Made by a program: the position numbers and the translations under genes
Notes under the pieces: generated by a model
What the model was told of the DNA's origin: nothing
Database searches by the model: none
Seen by the model: only the letters and a program-made list of their open reading frames with translations
Assembly: GCF_002355335.1 (NCBI RefSeq)
Contig: NZ_AP014946.1
Coordinates: forward strand, 1,999,501 to 2,063,500
Length of the DNA: 64,000 nucleotides
Source of the DNA: Variibacter gotjawalensis
GTDB taxonomy: Bacteria > Pseudomonadota > Alphaproteobacteria > Rhizobiales > Xanthobacteraceae
Direction of reading: 5' to 3'
Shown: positions 60,891-64,000 of the stretch, one piece after another
Layout of the letters: every line of letters begins with the position of its first letter
How positions within the stretch are numbered: position 1 is the stretch's first letter

Positions 60891-61594
60891 ACGACGTGGC
60901 GTTGGCTGAACAATCGGCGCGCAGGGCAGGGGTGACGCTGTACGCATTGCCGGGCGCGTGCTCCCTTGCAAGTCACATCGCGTTGGAATGGGTGGTCGCG
61001 GCTGAGCCAGCAATCGAGGATCAGGTTCGCGTCGTCATGATGCCACGCGACACGTTTCCTACGCCGCAATTCCGCGCGAAGGTCGCAGTGCCAACTGTGC
61101 CGGCGCTGGAAACGTCAGACGGCGCCATCATCACTGAAAGTCTCGCTGTGTTGCTGCACATCACGGATCGCTTTCCGAAAGCTGAATTAGGCCCTCGTCA
61201 AGGCCATTATCGCGATGAACTGCATCGCCTTCTCTCGTTCATGGCATCGACCGCACATCCTTCGTTCCAAATGCTCTGGCGGCCGGAGCGTTTCTCCGAT
61301 GACCCTGTGGCTCACGCTTCTATCAAGCGACAAGCGGTAACGCGGTTGACGAGAGTTTTCAGTCATCTTGACAGCGCGCTTGGTGATGGCGAATGGCTGC
61401 TGGGGTCAAAGCCGTCCGTCGCAGATTTCTATCTCTTCGTCCTTGGCCGCTGGGGTCAGCGGCTTGACGACGCCACGCACAACTATCCGAACTGCTGGCG
61501 CGTAACGGAAGCGCTGTCGCGATCCGCCATCGTGCACCGCGTCTTAGCGCGAGAGGGGATCACTTTTTGTGGTCCTGTCGCGGGGCTTGGCTGA
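60887..61594 (+). CDS. Glutathione S-transferase family protein
   Basis: A 235-residue GST from TTG 60887 overlapping the MhpD-like stop (TTGA). Its thioredoxin-like half has LYALPGACSLASHIALEW (Cys25 in the beta-class active-site position), then VPTVPALETSDGAIITESLA, the cis-Pro and glutathione-binding Ser-like region. A helical C-terminal half follows, with GDGEWLLGSKPSVADFYLF. In aromatic pathways such GSTs act as isomerases or dehalogenases. It is the last gene of the operon. Confidence 0.85.
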   Translation: MNDVALAEQSARRAGVTLYALPGACSLASHIALEWVVAAEPAIEDQVRVVMMPRDTFPTPQFRAKVAVPTVPALETSDGAIITESLAVLLHITDRFPKAELGPRQGHYRDELHRLLSFMASTAHPSFQMLWRPERFSDDPVAHASIKRQAVTRLTRVFSHLDSALGDGEWLLGSKPSVADFYLFVLGRWGQRLDDATHNYPNCWRVTEALSRSAIVHRVLAREGITFCGPVAGLG

Positions 61595-61624
61595 AAGCGC
61601 CGAGACGTTTGCTGACCTGATTTG

Positions 61625-61641
61625 CCGGTGCGCCGCACCGG
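61625..61641 (+). terminator. Short palindromic hairpin after the GST gene
   Basis: CCGGTGCG, C, CGCACCGG is a near-perfect palindrome 30 bases after the GST stop. It could fold with a small loop as a terminator stem. No strong T-run follows. It is the only clear structure in the 234-base gap before the GntR gene. Confidence 0.4.
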
Positions 61642-61828
61642 TGATCTCGTTTGAGGATCGACTACTTCCACGAACGAGTACAATCTCCACGGCAACAAGC
61701 TGTGGCGCTAAGACCTTCCCACAGTGCATGACCGGAGCTCTTAAGCCGCAATTGCGGACTTGCTCCAGCTACTGTCGTTGAAGCGGCAGCCTGGCTAAGC
61801 TGTCGCTTTAGACGTTTGGAAAATATCG

Positions 61829-62641
61829 ATGAGCACCCCCAGCAGAAGCCGCGTCGCGAACCGCAAAACAAAGGAGGCGGAGGTTCCGACTTGGCAATTC
61901 CATCCCATTTCGGGCGTCCGAGCGCACCTTGAAGTCGTACAGCAGCTGGCGTTCGCGATTTTGGCCGGGGCCTACGCGCTGGGTGAGCGCTTACCGAACA
62001 TTGAGGCCCTGTCGCGTTTGATGGGTGTGAGCAAGCCGGTCATCGGCGCGGCGCTTAAGGTTTTGGCCGCCGATGGAACGGTGATTGTCCAGCGAGGCAT
62101 CAAAGGCGGGCTCACGGTCGGTCGTAACGATGTCTCCGACAAGATTGCAGCGATGACGGCGCCGCTCGCTCATATGACTGCGCTGGAGGTGGTTGAAGCC
62201 CGAAGGCCTATCGAGCTTCAAATCGCATTGCTGGCGGCCGAACGCGCAACGGCTTCCGATTTTCAGATTTTGGAGAACTCAATCGTACAGCTCGAGCAGA
62301 ACCGGTGGAGCAGTCCGCAAGTCCGCATCCGTTACGATCATCTCTTTCACTACGCCCTTGGCCGAGCGGGACGCAACGCCGTGCTAGCACTCTACCAGTA
62401 CCAGATCCTCGAGCGTCTATTCGTCGACATGAAGTCGTACTTTCTTTCGACCGAAGACGTGGACTTTGTAATTAAGCTGCATCGGCAGACGCTCGATGCG
62501 ATCCAGTCCGGAAGAGCTGCTCGTATCGAGAACGCGATTGATGAGCACCTGTCGCCGTTGGAGGCTGCCGTCGCGAAGCGCTACGCGTCCCGCCGTCGAA
62601 GTCGCAAAGCGAAGCTGACACCGAAACATAAAGACCGTTGA
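61829..62641 (+). CDS. GntR family transcriptional regulator (FCD type)
   Basis: A 270-residue regulator. A basic N-terminal 20 residues precede the GntR HTH (HLEVVQQLAFAILAGAYALG, then ERLPNIEALSRLMGVSKPVI). The C-terminal helical FCD ligand domain has VVEARRPIELQIALLAAERA and a metal-binding pattern YDHLFHYALGRAG with a later HRQTLDAI and DEHLSPLEAA. It lies 35 bases before the M20 amidohydrolase on the same strand and probably regulates it. The ligand is unknown. Confidence 0.87.
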   Translation: MSTPSRSRVANRKTKEAEVPTWQFHPISGVRAHLEVVQQLAFAILAGAYALGERLPNIEALSRLMGVSKPVIGAALKVLAADGTVIVQRGIKGGLTVGRNDVSDKIAAMTAPLAHMTALEVVEARRPIELQIALLAAERATASDFQILENSIVQLEQNRWSSPQVRIRYDHLFHYALGRAGRNAVLALYQYQILERLFVDMKSYFLSTEDVDFVIKLHRQTLDAIQSGRAARIENAIDEHLSPLEAAVAKRYASRRRSRKAKLTPKHKDR

Positions 62642-62676
62642 CATTTTGACGATAGGCTGGTGGCCTAACGCCGGAG

Positions 62677-63915
62677 ATGATCATGGAGAGCATCAAGGTC
62701 AACCGCCACCGTCTTCGCGAGACGTTCGACCAGATATCCGCGATCGGCGCCACGAAACGCGGCGGCGTTCACCGCCTCGCACTGAGCGATGCGGATTGGG
62801 AGGCGCGCGACCTGCTCAAGACCTGGTGCGACGAGTCCGGCTATACGTTACGAGTCGACCGCATGGGGAGCATGTTTGCACGGCGCGCGGGAACCGACGC
62901 GGGATTGGCTCCGGTCGTGATCGGCAGTCATCTGGACAGTCAACCGATGGCAGGGCGCTTCGACGGTCCAGCCGGAGTGTTGACCGCGCTCGAGGTCTTA
63001 CGAACGCTTGATGATCACGACGTGGCGACGCGCCATCCGATCGATCTCGTCAACTGGACGAATGAGGAGGGTGCCAGGTTTAGTCCCCCTCTCATGGCCT
63101 CTGGTGTCTACGCCGGCATCAAAGAACTCGACTTTGCGCTCGGCTGCACCGACGTATCGGGCGTGTCGGTGAGCACTGAACTCAAGCGGATCGGCTATGC
63201 GGGTGCGGAACCTGTTGGCGGTCCTGTCGCAGCCTACATCGAACTGCACATCGAGCAGGGCACAGTACTGCAGGATGCGGGTGCCACGATCGGTGCCGTC
63301 TCGGGCGTCGTGGGGATCCGCGACACGATGGTCGAGATCGTTGGCGAGGATACGCATGCGGGCCCGTTGCCGATGGAGCGGCGCCGTGATGCACTTGTTG
63401 CGGCTGCTGAGATGATCTTGGCGGCACGCAAGATTGGGTTGGCGCATAAGCCGGACGCTCGGGTCACGATCGGCCGACTGTCCGTTCCGTCGAACTCCCA
63501 TAGTGTCGTGCCGGGCCGCGTCGAGATGACGCTGGATATCCGCCATCCGGAGCAAGCTGCGATCGATCTGCTGCAAGTGGAACTCGAAGCGAACTTCCGC
63601 TTAATTGCAGGCCGAAGCGATGTCGAAGTCACGTTTCGGCCGCTATGGAATTATAAGGCCGTGGCTTTCGATGAGGCCTTACGCTCGGCAATAGCGGACG
63701 CTTCGCAAACGCTGGGGTACAAACAGCTCTCGCTGCCCAGTCGCGCGGGGCATGACGCCTGGAACATGGCGCGCATTGCGCCATCCGCGATGATTTTCAT
63801 CCCATGCCGCGACGGCATCAGCCACAACGAGGCGGAATTCGCATCCGACGAGGACATTGCAGCGGGCGCAGATGTGCTGCTTGCAGCGACGCGCTTTGCC
63901 GACGCGAAGTACTAA
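62677..63915 (+). CDS. M20 amidohydrolase (N-carbamoyl-L-amino acid hydrolase/allantoate amidohydrolase family)
   Basis: A 412-residue enzyme. The dinuclear metal ligands are visible: GSHLDSQ near residue 87, GRFDGPAGV near residue 98, WTNEEGARF near residue 127, AYIELHIEQG near residue 189 and ISHNEAEF near residue 385. GSLT-like RVTIGRLSVPSNSHSVVPG and DAWNMARIAPSAMIF are also typical. The family removes carbamoyl groups or opens ureido compounds, the step after hydantoin ring opening, which ties it to the three HyuAB sets in this window. No hydantoin racemase is present. Confidence 0.9.
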   Translation: MIMESIKVNRHRLRETFDQISAIGATKRGGVHRLALSDADWEARDLLKTWCDESGYTLRVDRMGSMFARRAGTDAGLAPVVIGSHLDSQPMAGRFDGPAGVLTALEVLRTLDDHDVATRHPIDLVNWTNEEGARFSPPLMASGVYAGIKELDFALGCTDVSGVSVSTELKRIGYAGAEPVGGPVAAYIELHIEQGTVLQDAGATIGAVSGVVGIRDTMVEIVGEDTHAGPLPMERRRDALVAAAEMILAARKIGLAHKPDARVTIGRLSVPSNSHSVVPGRVEMTLDIRHPEQAAIDLLQVELEANFRLIAGRSDVEVTFRPLWNYKAVAFDEALRSAIADASQTLGYKQLSLPSRAGHDAWNMARIAPSAMIFIPCRDGISHNEAEFASDEDIAAGADVLLAATRFADAKY

Positions 63916-63953
63916 AACAGCTATTGCCTCGGTACTTCAGTGGCGCATAAGAT

Positions 63954-63971
63954 AAAACATATTGATGTTTT
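63954..63971. promoter_or_regulatory. AT-rich 18-bp inverted repeat at the right edge
   Basis: AAAACAT, four bases (attg), then ATGTTTT form a perfect 7+4+7 dyad, 39 bases after the amidohydrolase stop. A possible next gene starts with ATG at 63988 (AGGCGG just upstream), but only 13 bases of it are visible. The dyad may be that gene's operator or the end of the amidohydrolase transcript. Confidence 0.45.
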
Positions 63972-64000
63972 GTGAAGTAGGCGGCTGATGACGATCGTTG

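Overview
The window looks like an accessory catabolic and transport island of an alphaproteobacterium, probably in Hyphomicrobiales (Xanthobacteraceae or Nitrobacteraceae type). The basis is the high GC content, codon use rich in gcg/ctc/atc, and small-protein families and solute-binding proteins typical of that group. This placement is inference; no rRNA or other phylogenetic marker is present. I saw no tRNA, rRNA, CRISPR array, transposase or integrase.

Layout. 1-3451 (minus): Bug-type (tripartite tricarboxylate transporter, TTT) binding protein, hydantoinase A and a cut-off hydantoinase B, headed by a 39-codon leader ORF. 3799-5646: LysR regulator divergent from an EamA exporter. 6118-12463: LysR divergent from a Bug-HyuA-HyuB-PaiB-like operon. 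12830-15133: TonB-dependent siderophore receptor. 15348-18592: a membrane protein, an FHA-like protein, a LuxR regulator and an H-NS family protein. 18824-23821: an unusual stretch of very small genes. It includes four divergent pairs built from two small helical protein families, here called A and B. 24065-29535: a histidinol-dehydrogenase-like enzyme convergent with a four-gene sugar-type ABC transporter. 29763-39275: two Bug proteins, LysR, an EthD-like protein, an alpha/beta hydrolase, HyuA, HyuB and Bug. 39429-39912: a decayed partial copy of the LysR gene at 3799. 40062-47983: IclR regulator divergent from an eight-gene operon of LivK, MaoC, acyl-CoA synthetase, RidA and LivHMGF. 48041-52940 (minus): Bug, CoA transferase, crotonase, SDR, Bug, with a divergent LysR at 53033. 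54011-57783: an AA_synth protein, two Bug proteins, a small membrane protein and MarR. 57913-61594: molybdopterin oxidoreductase, MhpD-like hydratase and GST. 61829-63915: GntR regulator and an M20 amidohydrolase.

How it works together. Most blocks pair a periplasmic binding protein with cytoplasmic enzymes and a one-component regulator, so each looks like a capture-and-degrade unit for a small organic acid or cyclic amide. Nine Bug binding proteins occur, but no TctA or TctB membrane subunit is visible, so they must share permeases encoded elsewhere or act as sensors. Three HyuA/HyuB sets and an M20 N-carbamoyl-amino-acid-type amidohydrolase point to lactam, hydantoin or oxoproline-like substrates. 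No exact substrate can be read from sequence.

The least explained part is 19.6-22.9 kb: repeated divergent B/A pairs of genes for proteins of about 52-73 residues. This is the best candidate in the window for an undescribed system.
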